DNA from: DAOTTX01 sp034437515
Lineage (GTDB): Bacteria > Chloroflexota > Anaerolineae > Aggregatilineales > Phototrophicaceae
Reading direction: 5' to 3'
Assembly: GCA_034437515.1 (NCBI GenBank)
Contig: DAOTTX010000010.1
Coordinates: 1-13,768 of the forward strand
DNA length: 13,768 nucleotides
This document shows positions 1 through 7,618 of the stretch, piece after piece. The first letter of the stretch is position 1; every line of letters begins with the position of its first letter. The translations under genes and the position numbers were made by a program. The notes beneath the pieces are model-generated. The model had not been told where the DNA came from. It did not search any database and saw nothing but the letters and a program-made list of their open reading frames with translations.

Positions 1-151
1 CCCTCACCCCCTGCGACATGCGTCGCTGTCCCCCTCTCCCACATCCGGCCTACGGCCTGGGGCGAGGGGGAAATGCCGCCTGCGGCGGTGCGAACCGTCG
101 GTTCGCTGGCTTCCCTCTCCCCTTGTGGGAGAGGGACGGGAGGGTGAGGGG
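1..151. repeat. MITE-like palindromic interspersed repeat
   Basis: The outer ends are inverted: CCCTCACCC at the left edge matches GGGTGAGGG at 143-151. Inside them, CCCTCTCCCACA near 33-45 is inverted against TGTGGGAGAGGG at 124-135. The middle holds nested perfect hairpins such as GCGAACCG-T-CGGTTCGC (about 89-105) and GCCGC-CT-GCGGC (about 75-86). There is no ORF and no transposase. The structure is typical of the non-autonomous, hairpin-forming repeats scattered between genes in Chloroflexota and some other bacteria. The window starts at or one base inside the left end, so the element may be a base or so longer. What mobilises it cannot be told from here. Confidence 0.75.
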
Positions 152-187
152 AAAACAGGCGATTATCTGATTGTTTTTATCGAACAT

Positions 188-201
188 AGGCAAATTTGCC
201 T
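188..201. promoter_or_regulatory. Perfect 14-bp palindrome, possible operator
   Basis: AGGCAAATTTGCCT reads the same on both strands and lies in AT-rich intergenic DNA upstream of the 587-5918 cluster. Dyads of this size are often dimeric repressor sites. No promoter elements of good quality sit directly beside it, and no regulator gene is in the window, so the function is inferred. Confidence 0.3.
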
Positions 202-266
202 GAAATACACGACTCACTGGCAGGTCGTTCGTACACCCAACTCAGCTTGTGCTTGCATTAGTGAGC

Positions 267-272
267 TATAAT
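267..272 (+). promoter_or_regulatory. Isolated TATAAT hexamer, weak promoter candidate
   Basis: A perfect -10-like TATAAT is present, but the DNA 16-18 bp upstream has no recognisable -35 hexamer. It would give a leader of more than 300 bases for the gene at 587. It is reported only because it is the best -10 match in this intergenic stretch. Confidence 0.2.
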
Positions 273-460
273 CTATTTTGAACCAACCAGAACATCTATG
301 AAGTGACCGAGAGTGCCCAGGCTTGTCGAAAAACAGACGATCCGCAGCATCGGAATAGATTTCATGAGAGAGTAACCATCATTTCGGCAATCGTTTACGG
401 TTCGGGTGTAGGCGAGAGCGCGTGCAGGGGGTGATGTTTGGCCTACGGTCACTGTCCGTC

Positions 461-502
461 ATCCTTGTATCTTCACCCCTTATCCTTGCGTCTTCATCCC
501 TG
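461..502. repeat. Two-copy degenerate 21-bp tandem repeat
   Basis: The unit at 461-481 and the unit at 482-502 both follow the pattern ATCCTTGnnTCTTCAnCCCT and agree at 17 of 21 positions. The repeat is non-coding and its role is unknown. Confidence 0.55.
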
Positions 503-555
503 CGGTCTGGTGTGATCGCCAAACCTCTGGAATAATATCTCGGCGAAAGCGTTCT

Positions 556-594
556 ATGAAACGCCAATGGATAACGGCTAAAATTTATGAATAG
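556..594 (+). CDS. Possible 12-codon upstream mini-ORF
   Basis: ATG at 556 opens a 12-codon frame (MKRQWITAKIYE) ending in TAG at 592-594. It therefore overlaps the ATG of the next gene (587) in a different frame. GAAAG about six bases upstream is a weak ribosome-binding site. Such an overlap could serve translational coupling, especially as the main ATG at 587 has no visible Shine-Dalgarno of its own. A frame this short can easily occur by chance. Confidence 0.2.
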   Translation: MKRQWITAKIYE

Positions 595-1696
595 AATCCC
601 TGCTGCTGAACATCTCATTATCGAAACGCACCCGGATGCGTGGCGGCTGATTACCTTCAACGAAGAGGGCGACGAGCGCGGTCTGCTAGAAGCCCGCACA
701 GATCGCCCCTTCCGCTATGCGGCATCGTTTGCGACCTCACGGCGACTGCCCCGCAGCGGCACGCTGACCAACGACCTGGTCTGGCAGGTGGTGTTGGGCT
801 GGTCCAACGACGACGATGCCTGGCATCTCGGTCTGGTGCTGGCCTCCGACCTGGCGACCGCACGCGGTAGCCGCTGGTGCGAGATCGCCCGTTGGCCCGA
901 CCCCGACCCGGTCGTATTTGAAGACCTGGCACGCGACGCGGCGGAGTCACTGGCGCAAATTCTCGGTAGTCCGCTTAACGTGGTTGAACCGCGTGACCGA
1001 CGTGCCGGTACTGCCCAGCCCGCGCTGCCTGACATGCCCTTAGAGGTCGGCATGTGGGCGCTCAACCGCGACCCGAACGGCGAATTGGAGTTCAAACGGT
1101 CGTCACGCTGGTTGGTAGGCAAAGTCACCCGCATCTTGTGGTATCTGCTGCTGATCGCAATGTATCTGTTGCTGTCACTCGCCACGTTGAACAGCGACCT
1201 CGCGCTGCCCAATGCCGGTACGATGCTGCCCAGCCCGGAACTACTGCCCTATCTTGGGTTGATCGTCGCCGCCGTGCTGACGTTGTTCGTGTTCTACAAC
1301 CTGTATGAGATCTCCACCAAGCCCGACCGCATCCGTGTGAGCGGCGCGAAACACACCGTCGCCGCGCTTAAGGGGAACAGCACCCGTTGGCGGATGAACG
1401 GCAACGACCTTGAGTCGATCTATGTGACGCAGGTCGTCAACCGGCGTGGCTCTAAGAACACCATCTACGAAGCGCAGATCAATCTGTATCTGAAAAATGG
1501 CAAGTTTCATAAAGTTGTTGAGCAAGACAAAAAAGAAGAGGAAACCGACGAACTCCGCAACAACGATGTCGTGCTGACCGAAGAAGTCCTCCCGCTGACG
1601 CGCTTCAGCGTCCACAGTGATGCACAAGCCGCCGCCCTCGCCATCGCAGAAGAACTGGACGACCTCCCCTGCTGGTATGACCGCCGCACCCGTTAG
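587..1696 (+). CDS. Two-TM membrane protein of unknown function
   Basis: This 369-residue protein has no catalytic motif that I recognise. Residues 1-175 form a soluble region containing the segment VVLGWSNDDDAWHLGLVLA (about 68-86) and the motif RWCEIARWPDPDP. Two hydrophobic helices follow at about 183-204 and 219-240. The remaining 125 or so residues are soluble and beta-rich (a stretch around IRVSGAKHTV, then YEAQINLYLKNGKFHKV), which loosely suggests a PH-like fold in cytoplasmic membrane proteins; that is a guess. The ATG at 587 is the only reasonable start, although no Shine-Dalgarno precedes it. The last 20 bases overlap the start chosen for the glycosyltransferase, so the two are probably co-transcribed. 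I recall similar hypothetical proteins in Anaerolineae but no assigned role. Confidence 0.8.
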   Translation: MNRIPAAEHLIIETHPDAWRLITFNEEGDERGLLEARTDRPFRYAASFATSRRLPRSGTLTNDLVWQVVLGWSNDDDAWHLGLVLASDLATARGSRWCEIARWPDPDPVVFEDLARDAAESLAQILGSPLNVVEPRDRRAGTAQPALPDMPLEVGMWALNRDPNGELEFKRSSRWLVGKVTRILWYLLLIAMYLLLSLATLNSDLALPNAGTMLPSPELLPYLGLIVAAVLTLFVFYNLYEISTKPDRIRVSGAKHTVAALKGNSTRWRMNGNDLESIYVTQVVNRRGSKNTIYEAQINLYLKNGKFHKVVEQDKKEEETDELRNNDVVLTEEVLPLTRFSVHSDAQAAALAIAEELDDLPCWYDRRTR

Positions 1697-3617
1697 CCGT
1701 CGCGCCATCATCGGCGTGCTGGTGGTGGCGTTGCTACTGACGGCGGCGACCCTGCGCTTTCATCTGTTGGGGGCACAGTCGCTATGGCACGACGAGGGCA
1801 ACGCCTACGTACAGGCCACACGCACTTTCTCTGATATTGCGACCAACGCCGCCCGTGACATCCACCCGCCCGGTTATTACTGGCTGCTGGCGATCTGGCA
1901 TGATCTACTCGGTGAAAGTGAGTTCGCGTTGCGCTCGCTCTCGGCGTTTGCCAGCCTGTTGAGCGTCGCGCTGACCTATGCGCTCGGCAAGCACCTGTAC
2001 GGATCATCGGCAGGGCTGGTGGCGGCGGGGTTGGTCACACTCAACACCTTCAGCATCTACTACGCGCAGGAAGCACGGATGTATGCGCTGCTGGCGCTAT
2101 GGGGTGTGGCCTCCATGTGGGCGCTGGCGCATCTGCTACGCAGGTCACAGCCACGCTGGGCGCTGGCGCTGGGTCTGCTCAACGCGGCGGGGCTATACAC
2201 ACACTATGCCTTCCCGTTTGTGATGCTGGCGCAGGGGGCGCTGTTTCTGCTCTGGTCTATCGGCCTTATTTGGGATAAACACCCGAAGAATTTGGGATAT
2301 TTGGGATATTATGTCGGTGCAAATGTGCTGGCGCTGGCGATCTTCGCACCCTGGCTGCCCACCGCCTACGATCAGGTGACCAACTGGCCCAACACCGGCG
2401 CACCTATCCCGGCTGCGGAAGCCCTCTCGACCATCATCGCGTATTTCGGCTTCGGGGTCACGGTCGGCGGTGGCACCACGATCACCGTGCTGTTTCTTCT
2501 GCTGTTCGGCCTGCTGCAACTCCCCACTCAGAGTGAGGCGTCCCCCGACCGCCGGTGGTATCACTGGGCGGCGCTGGTGCCGGTGGTGTGGGTGATGCTG
2601 ACCGTCGGCGTGTTTCTGGTGCTGGAACTGTTCCGTGAGGCGAACTTAAAATTTCTGTTGCCCGCGCAGATCGGCTTTGCGCTGTGGATCGGGCGGGGTG
2701 TATGGGTGCTGTGGCATGTCGAAGTCCGGCGAAAAGCGCCGTTGCTGCGGCAGGTGCCGAAGGTCGCCGCCGTGCTGACCAGCACCATCCTCTTCGGGCA
2801 GATCGCCACGACCATCGACGCACTTTACACCGACCCGGCTCACCAGCGCGACGACTACCGCGCCATCGCCGCGTTGATCGACGACGAACAACGCCCCGGT
2901 GATGCGATCATCCTCGCCGCGCCCAACCAGCAGGAAGTCTTCGGTTATTATTACGGCGGTGAGACGCCGGTGTATCCGCTGCCGCGCGGCCTGGGTGGGG
3001 ACGACGACGCCACACTTAACGAAACGCAGCAGATCATCGCCGGCAACGAGCGCATTTTTGCGGTGCTGTGGGGCACCAGCGAGCGCGACCCCAGCGGCAT
3101 CGTCGAAAACACGCTGGATACACAAGCATTCGAGGCGTCGAGCACATGGTATGGCGATGTGCGGTTGGTGCGCTACGCTGCCCCGGTCACATTTGCCGAG
3201 TTCGAGCCGGTCGAGGTCACGTTCGGAGAGTCGATCACGCTGGAACGCTACGCGTTGAACACACGAGAAATCCGTGCCGGGGATGTGCTGCAATTGCAGC
3301 TCCAATGGACGACGGACACACCGCTTGACGTCAACTATAAGGTGTTCGTGCAATTGCTCGCGCCGGATGGCTTTCTGGTCGCGCAGCGTGACGCCCAACC
3401 CGCCGGGGACACACGCCCGACTTCGACATGGGCGACCGGTGAGACTATCGTCGATAATCATGCGTTGATTGTCCCGAACGATTTACCCTCGGCTCATTAC
3501 TCACTCATCGTCGGTCTTTACAATCCAAACGATCCAACGGAACGCCTGCCGGTCGGTGATGGTGATTATTTGCCGTTGGGAGAAATTCACGCACTTTCCA
3601 CAGTCGTAATTGATTAG
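1677..3617 (+). CDS. GT39/PMT-like membrane glycosyltransferase
   Basis: This 646-residue polytopic protein looks like a GT-C glycosyltransferase of the ArnT/PMT_2 (family 39) type, which moves a sugar from a polyprenyl-phosphate donor on the outer face of the membrane. An N-terminal helix (10-25) is followed by the loop LWHDEGNAY with the expected catalytic Asp39, then HPPGYYWLL (63-71) and QEARMYALLAL (131-141), all hallmarks of the family. About nine to eleven helices run to residue 380; LKFLLPAQ (324-331) resembles the usual RYLLP motif. Residues 505-646 form an extracytoplasmic beta domain often fused to these enzymes in Chloroflexota. An upstream GTG at 1617 would overlap the previous gene by 80 bases with a non-membrane Pro/Ser leader, so the ATG at 1677 is preferred (20-base overlap). 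The acceptor and the sugar are unknown. Confidence 0.88.
   Translation: MTAAPVSRRAIIGVLVVALLLTAATLRFHLLGAQSLWHDEGNAYVQATRTFSDIATNAARDIHPPGYYWLLAIWHDLLGESEFALRSLSAFASLLSVALTYALGKHLYGSSAGLVAAGLVTLNTFSIYYAQEARMYALLALWGVASMWALAHLLRRSQPRWALALGLLNAAGLYTHYAFPFVMLAQGALFLLWSIGLIWDKHPKNLGYLGYYVGANVLALAIFAPWLPTAYDQVTNWPNTGAPIPAAEALSTIIAYFGFGVTVGGGTTITVLFLLLFGLLQLPTQSEASPDRRWYHWAALVPVVWVMLTVGVFLVLELFREANLKFLLPAQIGFALWIGRGVWVLWHVEVRRKAPLLRQVPKVAAVLTSTILFGQIATTIDALYTDPAHQRDDYRAIAALIDDEQRPGDAIILAAPNQQEVFGYYYGGETPVYPLPRGLGGDDDATLNETQQIIAGNERIFAVLWGTSERDPSGIVENTLDTQAFEASSTWYGDVRLVRYAAPVTFAEFEPVEVTFGESITLERYALNTREIRAGDVLQLQLQWTTDTPLDVNYKVFVQLLAPDGFLVAQRDAQPAGDTRPTSTWATGETIVDNHALIVPNDLPSAHYSLIVGLYNPNDPTERLPVGDGDYLPLGEIHALSTVVID
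2268..2307 (+). repeat. Three copies of ATTTGGGAT inside the glycosyltransferase gene
   Basis: ATTTGGGAT occurs at 2268-2276, 2290-2298 and 2299-2307. The last two are a perfect in-frame tandem pair that yields the repeated LGY residues of NLGYLGYYV. They lie in a short AT-richer patch that codes for a loop between transmembrane helices, so copy number changes would be tolerated. Confidence 0.6.
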
Positions 3618-3631
3618 CATTGCACCCCATT

Positions 3632-3637
3632 AAGGAG
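3632..3637 (+). promoter_or_regulatory. Shine-Dalgarno AAGGAG of the epimerase-family gene
   Basis: AAGGAG lies nine bases before the ATG at 3647. It decides the start: the frame is open further upstream to a TTG at 3620, but that start has no ribosome-binding site and would place this AAGGAG inside the coding sequence. Confidence 0.8.
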
Positions 3638-3646
3638 AATCCAAAT

Positions 3647-4573
3647 ATGCGCGTTATTGTGACAGGTGGCACCGGTTTAATCGGTAGCAAACTCGTAGAA
3701 AGTTTAGGCCAGGACGGCCACGAAGTTTATATTTTGAGCCGCAATCCCCGCCAGGACGGTCCCGTGCCGGATACGGTGCATTTCGTCAAATATGACGCCA
3801 AGACCGCCGACGGCTGGGCGCATCTGGTCGATGGCGCGGATGCCATCGTCAATCTCGCCGGGGAGAACATCAGCGGTGATGGCCTGCTGCCGGATCGCTG
3901 GACACCCGAACGCAAAAAGACGATCAAGCAGAGCCGTATCGACGTCGGCAAGGCGATTGTCGAAGCGGTGGAGCAGGCCAGCACCAAACCGGGCGTGCTG
4001 ATTCAAGCGTCGGCGGTTGGGTATTATGGCACCCATCCCTACACCGACATCGTCACCGAAGACCACGGCCCCGGCGATGACTTCCTCGCGGAAGTGTGCC
4101 AGGCGTGGGAGGCATCCACCGAGCCGGTCGAAGCGATGGGGGTGCGCCGCTGCATCATCCGCACGGGGATCGTGCTTTCTAACGAGGGGGGTGCGCTGCC
4201 CCCGCTGATGATGCCGGTGAAGATGTTCGCCGGTGGGCCAATCGGCAGCGGCAAACAACCCTTCCCGTGGATTCACATCGACGACGAGGTACGCATCATC
4301 CGCTACCTGATCGAAAACGAAGGGCACAGCGGGCCGTTTAACCTCGTCGCGCCACAACCGCCGACCAACGCACAGTTCGTCAAGGCGGCAGCGAGCGCGG
4401 TCGGTCGCCCGGCGTTCGTGCCGACCCCCGGCTTCGTGTTTGAACTGGCGTTCGGTGAGGTCGCTGTTTTGCTCACGAAGGGGCAGAACACCCCGCCGAT
4501 CAAGTTAGAGCAGAGTGATTACACCTTCAAGTTTACGGATGCGAAGGCCGCCGTCGCCGACCTCTATGCTTAA
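3647..4573 (+). CDS. TIGR01777 / YfcH-family NAD(P)-dependent epimerase-like protein
   Basis: This 308-residue extended short-chain dehydrogenase/reductase belongs to the SDR39U1/YfcH group. The Rossmann dinucleotide motif is TGGTGLIG (6-13), followed by SRNP (31-34), NLAGENI (69-75) and the family-typical RWTPERKKTIKQSR (84-97). The segment ASAVGYYG (121-128) carries the Ser and Tyr of the active site region. GSGKQPFPWIHIDD (200-213) and the C-terminal DUF1731 region (about 258-308, with PTPGF and IKLEQSDYTFKF) complete the match. The length is normal for the family. The physiological substrate is not known even for well-studied members. It follows the glycosyltransferase by 29 bases and overlaps the next start by 8 bases, so it is very likely in the same transcript. 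Confidence 0.93.
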   Translation: MRVIVTGGTGLIGSKLVESLGQDGHEVYILSRNPRQDGPVPDTVHFVKYDAKTADGWAHLVDGADAIVNLAGENISGDGLLPDRWTPERKKTIKQSRIDVGKAIVEAVEQASTKPGVLIQASAVGYYGTHPYTDIVTEDHGPGDDFLAEVCQAWEASTEPVEAMGVRRCIIRTGIVLSNEGGALPPLMMPVKMFAGGPIGSGKQPFPWIHIDDEVRIIRYLIENEGHSGPFNLVAPQPPTNAQFVKAAASAVGRPAFVPTPGFVFELAFGEVAVLLTKGQNTPPIKLEQSDYTFKFTDAKAAVADLYA

Positions 4574-5918
4574 CATTGTCATGCGTCGAATATTTCTCTT
4601 GATCTGCTGCCTCGCCCTACCGATCGTCATTAGCATAATCGCCCAGGACGACGGCGATCTCGTCGTCGGGGAGATTAGCTACATCGAACGGCCCGACCCC
4701 TTCAGGGGTATGGTGCGCGTCGGGCAGGGGACGCTCACCAACGAGAGCGACACCGCCTACCGGGGTATCGACATCTTCGCCGACCTCTACGGCCCCGGTG
4801 ATATCTTGCTTGGCGAAGGCTTCGGCACACTGGTCAATGCCTGTGGTGCTGGCCTCCTGCCGGATTTTACCATGCAACCGGGGCAGTCCCAGACGTTCGA
4901 GCTAGGGCTGGAATTCTTCAACGAGGGCACCGAGATCGAGCGCGTTGAGACGTTCGTCGAAGCCGTGCCCGTCGAGGCGACCGAAGGCGCGGACGACGCC
5001 CCCCTGCCGGACGGTGTGCGTGTGGTCGATGACCGTGAGGTGGTCAACGTCACCTGGGAAGACCCCGGCACGCTGCGCTTCGGTGTCGGCTGTGAAGGGG
5101 ATGTTTTCACCAATCTGGATTGGTTCCGTTATGACGTTGCCGCCGATGAGCAGGCCAACATCATCCATCCCAACACCCCCGATGTGACCGAGGCGCTGCT
5201 GTTACAACTCGGCTTAGAAGACCCGGTACTTTATAACCGCTCCGAACTGACCTTCTCCCCAACCGGCAACCGCATCATCTATCAGGATGACATCAACACA
5301 CTGCTGACCGCCGAGGAAGACGGCTCCTTCAAGCGATTGATCTACGAGAACCTGGCCCGCTTCAGCTTGCAGGGCTTCACCTGGTTGCCGGAAGGCCGCT
5401 TTCTGGCGTATTACTATGGCGCATTCGGTGACCCGGTGCGTTACTTCACCGCCAGCATCAGTGGGCAGCGCATCAGCGCGGATATTTATAACATCGCCCC
5501 CTCGTTGACCGTACCGGGCATCACACCGGATGGTGTGCGCAGCGTGGTTATGTTCGACGGATCGGACGGTCTGGGTTATTACCTGTTCCACACCATCACC
5601 CGTGACGTGCTGTTCTTGTTCGAGGCAGAGCCGCCCGGTAACAACTGGCCTGCGCCGGTTTATGTGCCGGGGGAAGACGTCAGCGCGGCGGATATTTACA
5701 TCGCCCGCCCGGTGGATGGGGTGCCGACACTGCAATGCCTGGATCAAGAGACGGCCTCGCTGCGTGATGTGGTCGAGCTGCCGCTTGACCTGACCATCGA
5801 CGACCGGGCGTGGATGTGGCTCTCGCCGGATAACAACACACTGGCGCTGGCGGCGAGCGGCGTCAACGGCGGCTTGTGGCTGGTCGGGCTGGCATCGCTG
5901 GGGGGCTGCACCGGCTAA
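4566..5918 (+). CDS. Secreted protein with FxLYD-like and TolB/WD40-like propeller regions
   Basis: This is a 450-residue exported protein. After MLNIVMRR comes a hydrophobic stretch (9-25) and a likely signal peptidase site near IIA-QDD (26-27). Residues 32-135 look like a small beta sandwich of the FxLYD type (QGTLTNESDTAYRGIDIFADLYG). From about 225 there are PD40/TolB-like blades: LTFSPTGNRIIYQ, GFTWLPEGRFLAYYY, WMWLSPDNNTLALA. No catalytic residues are recognised. The ATG at 4566 overlaps the previous stop (ATGCTTAA), implying coupled translation. The ATG at 4581 (MRRIFLL) is an equally acceptable signal-peptide start; a GTG at 4515 is unlikely because of its long overlap. It probably acts outside the membrane as a binding or scaffold protein, but the ligand is unknown. 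Confidence 0.82.
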   Translation: MLNIVMRRIFLLICCLALPIVISIIAQDDGDLVVGEISYIERPDPFRGMVRVGQGTLTNESDTAYRGIDIFADLYGPGDILLGEGFGTLVNACGAGLLPDFTMQPGQSQTFELGLEFFNEGTEIERVETFVEAVPVEATEGADDAPLPDGVRVVDDREVVNVTWEDPGTLRFGVGCEGDVFTNLDWFRYDVAADEQANIIHPNTPDVTEALLLQLGLEDPVLYNRSELTFSPTGNRIIYQDDINTLLTAEEDGSFKRLIYENLARFSLQGFTWLPEGRFLAYYYGAFGDPVRYFTASISGQRISADIYNIAPSLTVPGITPDGVRSVVMFDGSDGLGYYLFHTITRDVLFLFEAEPPGNNWPAPVYVPGEDVSAADIYIARPVDGVPTLQCLDQETASLRDVVELPLDLTIDDRAWMWLSPDNNTLALAASGVNGGLWLVGLASLGGCTG

Positions 5919-5967
5919 TCTGATCTGAACACCTTCCGAAAAAATTATCATATGGGACGAAACCCAG

Positions 5968-6243
5968 ATGCTGGTCGAGCCATTTACGGCAAAGCTGGTG
6001 CTGTTGGGGATCATCGGTCTGTTTAACGCCGGGTGGTACGCCATCTTGCAGGGCCAGCTTTATAACGCCCTGGGTGAACAGAGCGGCACGGTGCTGGTGG
6101 TGGGCAACGCGACCGGGGTCATCGGCGCGGCGCTGCCCGTGTTGCTAGGCGTGGTCGCGGAGTCGTTTGGCCTGGATGTTGCCATGTGGCTGTTGGTCGT
6201 CGGGCCAATCGCGCAGATCGTCGCGCTACCCCGCCCGGACTAA
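5968..6243 (+). pseudogene. C-terminal remnant of an MFS transporter
   Basis: The 91-residue frame reads as the last two to three helices of a major facilitator superfamily transporter: GIIGLFNAGWYAILQGQLY (about 14-32), SGTVLVVGNATGVIGAALPVLLGVVAESFGL, then MWLLVVGPIAQIVALP. A full MFS protein has about 400 residues and 12 helices, so more than three quarters is missing. The open frame continues upstream only to a TGA at 5926-5928, within 10 bases of the previous gene's stop, and no upstream MFS sequence is present in any frame. No Shine-Dalgarno precedes the ATG at 5968. It is therefore a 5'-deleted remnant, with the breakpoint between about 5919 and 5968. Its TAA overlaps the TAG of the convergent P450 gene. 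Translation into a small membrane peptide cannot be excluded. Confidence 0.8.
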
Positions 6244-7535
6244 CGCCGCCGCACGGCGATCTGCACACCGGGGCGCGGTTCCAACGTCGCGCCCATGTAC
6301 GGACGTACCCGGTCACCACGCCAGGTGAGGTCAAATTGCTGCAAGATGCGTGCCAGCACGATCTTATTTTCCACCTGGGCGAAGGCCGCGCCGATGCAGT
6401 TGCGCGGCCCCCCACCAAACGGCAGATAGCTGTAGGGCGTGGGCTTCCCGGCTTCGAAGCGTTCCGGGCAGAACTCGTCGGGCGCTTCCCAGTAGGCCGG
6501 GTGGCGTTGCGTCAGGTAGATGGAGTACAGCACACGCTCCCCGGCGGCGATGTGATAGCCGTCGAATTCGAGATCGACCGCCGCCACCCGTGAGCCGAGG
6601 TGAATCGGTGGGTAGAGCCGTAGCGCCTCGTCGATCACGTTGCTGAGGAAATGCAAATCGTGGATGTGCTCGAAGCCCGGCGGCGCGTCACCAATCACAC
6701 GATCTACTTCTTCGACCGCGCCACGCAGCGCGTCGGGATGGCTGGTGAGCAGGTAAAGCGTCCATGCCAGTGACGCGGTGCTGGTGTCGTGCCCGGCGAT
6801 GAGCATGGTCATCAGTTGGTCACGGATGAGGTCGTCGGTCATCGCCGGTGTGCTGATGAGCGCCCCCAGCAGATCATCGGTGCTGCCGGGCTTCTCTCGC
6901 CTGCGCCGGATAATGGTATACAGGTAGTCGTCGATCATCTTCAGGTTATCGTCATAGCCAATGTGCGACAGTCCACGCCACAGCACCCAGGGACCGGGCG
7001 AGATGTAACGCACCGCCCGCAACACACCAGGCCACAAGCGGCGCAGTTCCGGCGTGAAATCGGTGCCGAACAGCGTGTCGGTCAAGATGAGCAGCGCGAT
7101 CTTACGCATCTCGTCGAGCATGTCGTAGGTATCGCCGTCCCGCCAGCTTGCCATGATCTGGTCGGTATACGTCCGCATGGAACCCACATACGTTTCCAGC
7201 ATTCGGCGGTGTAGTGCGGGGTTCATCGCCCGGCGGATGGCATCGTGTGATTCCTGATCTTCGACTAACACACCATGCCGCAGCAAAACCGTAATTGGTT
7301 CGCGTTCCATGCGCCAACGAACGTCATCACGCGACGTCACCAGGATAAATCGGCTGGCTTCCGGGCCGACCAGCATCACCGGGTTGAAGCCGGGCACACT
7401 CAGGCGAAAGACGTCGCCCATTTCGGCGTGCATCACTTCCAGCGCCCCGATGATGCTGCGCCGCCGCATGACGCCGTGCAGCGCCTTGAGTCCGGTGATG
7501 CCGTCGGGTTGTGGAACGGGGTTGAGAGATGGCAC
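6240..7535 (-). CDS. Cytochrome P450
   Basis: This 431-residue heme-thiolate monooxygenase has all the class hallmarks: the I-helix oxygen-activation motif AGHDTS (247-252), the K-helix ExxR (E303-R306), PERF (357-360), and the heme-binding loop FGGGPRNCIG (373-382) with Cys380 as the axial ligand. FGGGPRNCIGAAFA resembles the CYP4/CYP102-like fatty-acid hydroxylase side of the family rather than the typical soluble bacterial class (FGxGxHxCxG), so a hydrophobic substrate is plausible. There is no N-terminal membrane anchor and no fused reductase, so separate redox partners are needed; none is in the window. The start is a GTG at 7535, supported by GGAG nine bases upstream; the ATG at 7550 runs into a stop after two codons. 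The gene lies downstream of the acyl-CoA dehydrogenase on the same strand, across a 272-bp repeat-bearing gap. Confidence 0.96.
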   Translation of the reverse strand: MPSLNPVPQPDGITGLKALHGVMRRRSIIGALEVMHAEMGDVFRLSVPGFNPVMLVGPEASRFILVTSRDDVRWRMEREPITVLLRHGVLVEDQESHDAIRRAMNPALHRRMLETYVGSMRTYTDQIMASWRDGDTYDMLDEMRKIALLILTDTLFGTDFTPELRRLWPGVLRAVRYISPGPWVLWRGLSHIGYDDNLKMIDDYLYTIIRRRREKPGSTDDLLGALISTPAMTDDLIRDQLMTMLIAGHDTSTASLAWTLYLLTSHPDALRGAVEEVDRVIGDAPPGFEHIHDLHFLSNVIDEALRLYPPIHLGSRVAAVDLEFDGYHIAAGERVLYSIYLTQRHPAYWEAPDEFCPERFEAGKPTPYSYLPFGGGPRNCIGAAFAQVENKIVLARILQQFDLTWRGDRVRPYMGATLEPRPGVQIAVRRR

Positions 7536-7618
7536 GTTGCATTACTCCATAGGTTTGAGATTTCGACTTATGATTCAACCCCACCCCCTAATGGACAAAT
7601 GAAAAAGGAATCGCGTGA

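Larger units (their letters stand above)
152..586. other. Gene-poor intergenic stretch with a palindrome and a short tandem repeat
   Basis: No convincing gene lies here. The longest antisense reading frame overlaps the start of the next gene, is arginine/serine-rich and has no recognisable domain, so it is taken as a shadow. Visible structure: a perfect 14-bp palindrome at 188-201, a TATAAT hexamer at 267-272 without a good -35 element, a two-copy degenerate 21-bp tandem repeat at 461-502, and a 12-codon mini-ORF at 556-594 that overlaps the first gene. I saw no tRNA or rRNA. Confidence 0.6.

Noticed and set aside
379..699. 106-codon minus-strand reading frame across the first intergenic region
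   Set aside because: It is Arg/Ser-rich, crosses the 21-bp tandem repeat, overlaps the start of the gene at 587 on the opposite strand and shows no domain.
1617..1676. Earlier GTG start for the glycosyltransferase
   Set aside because: It adds a 20-residue Pro/Ser leader, overlaps the previous gene by 80 bases and has no ribosome-binding site.
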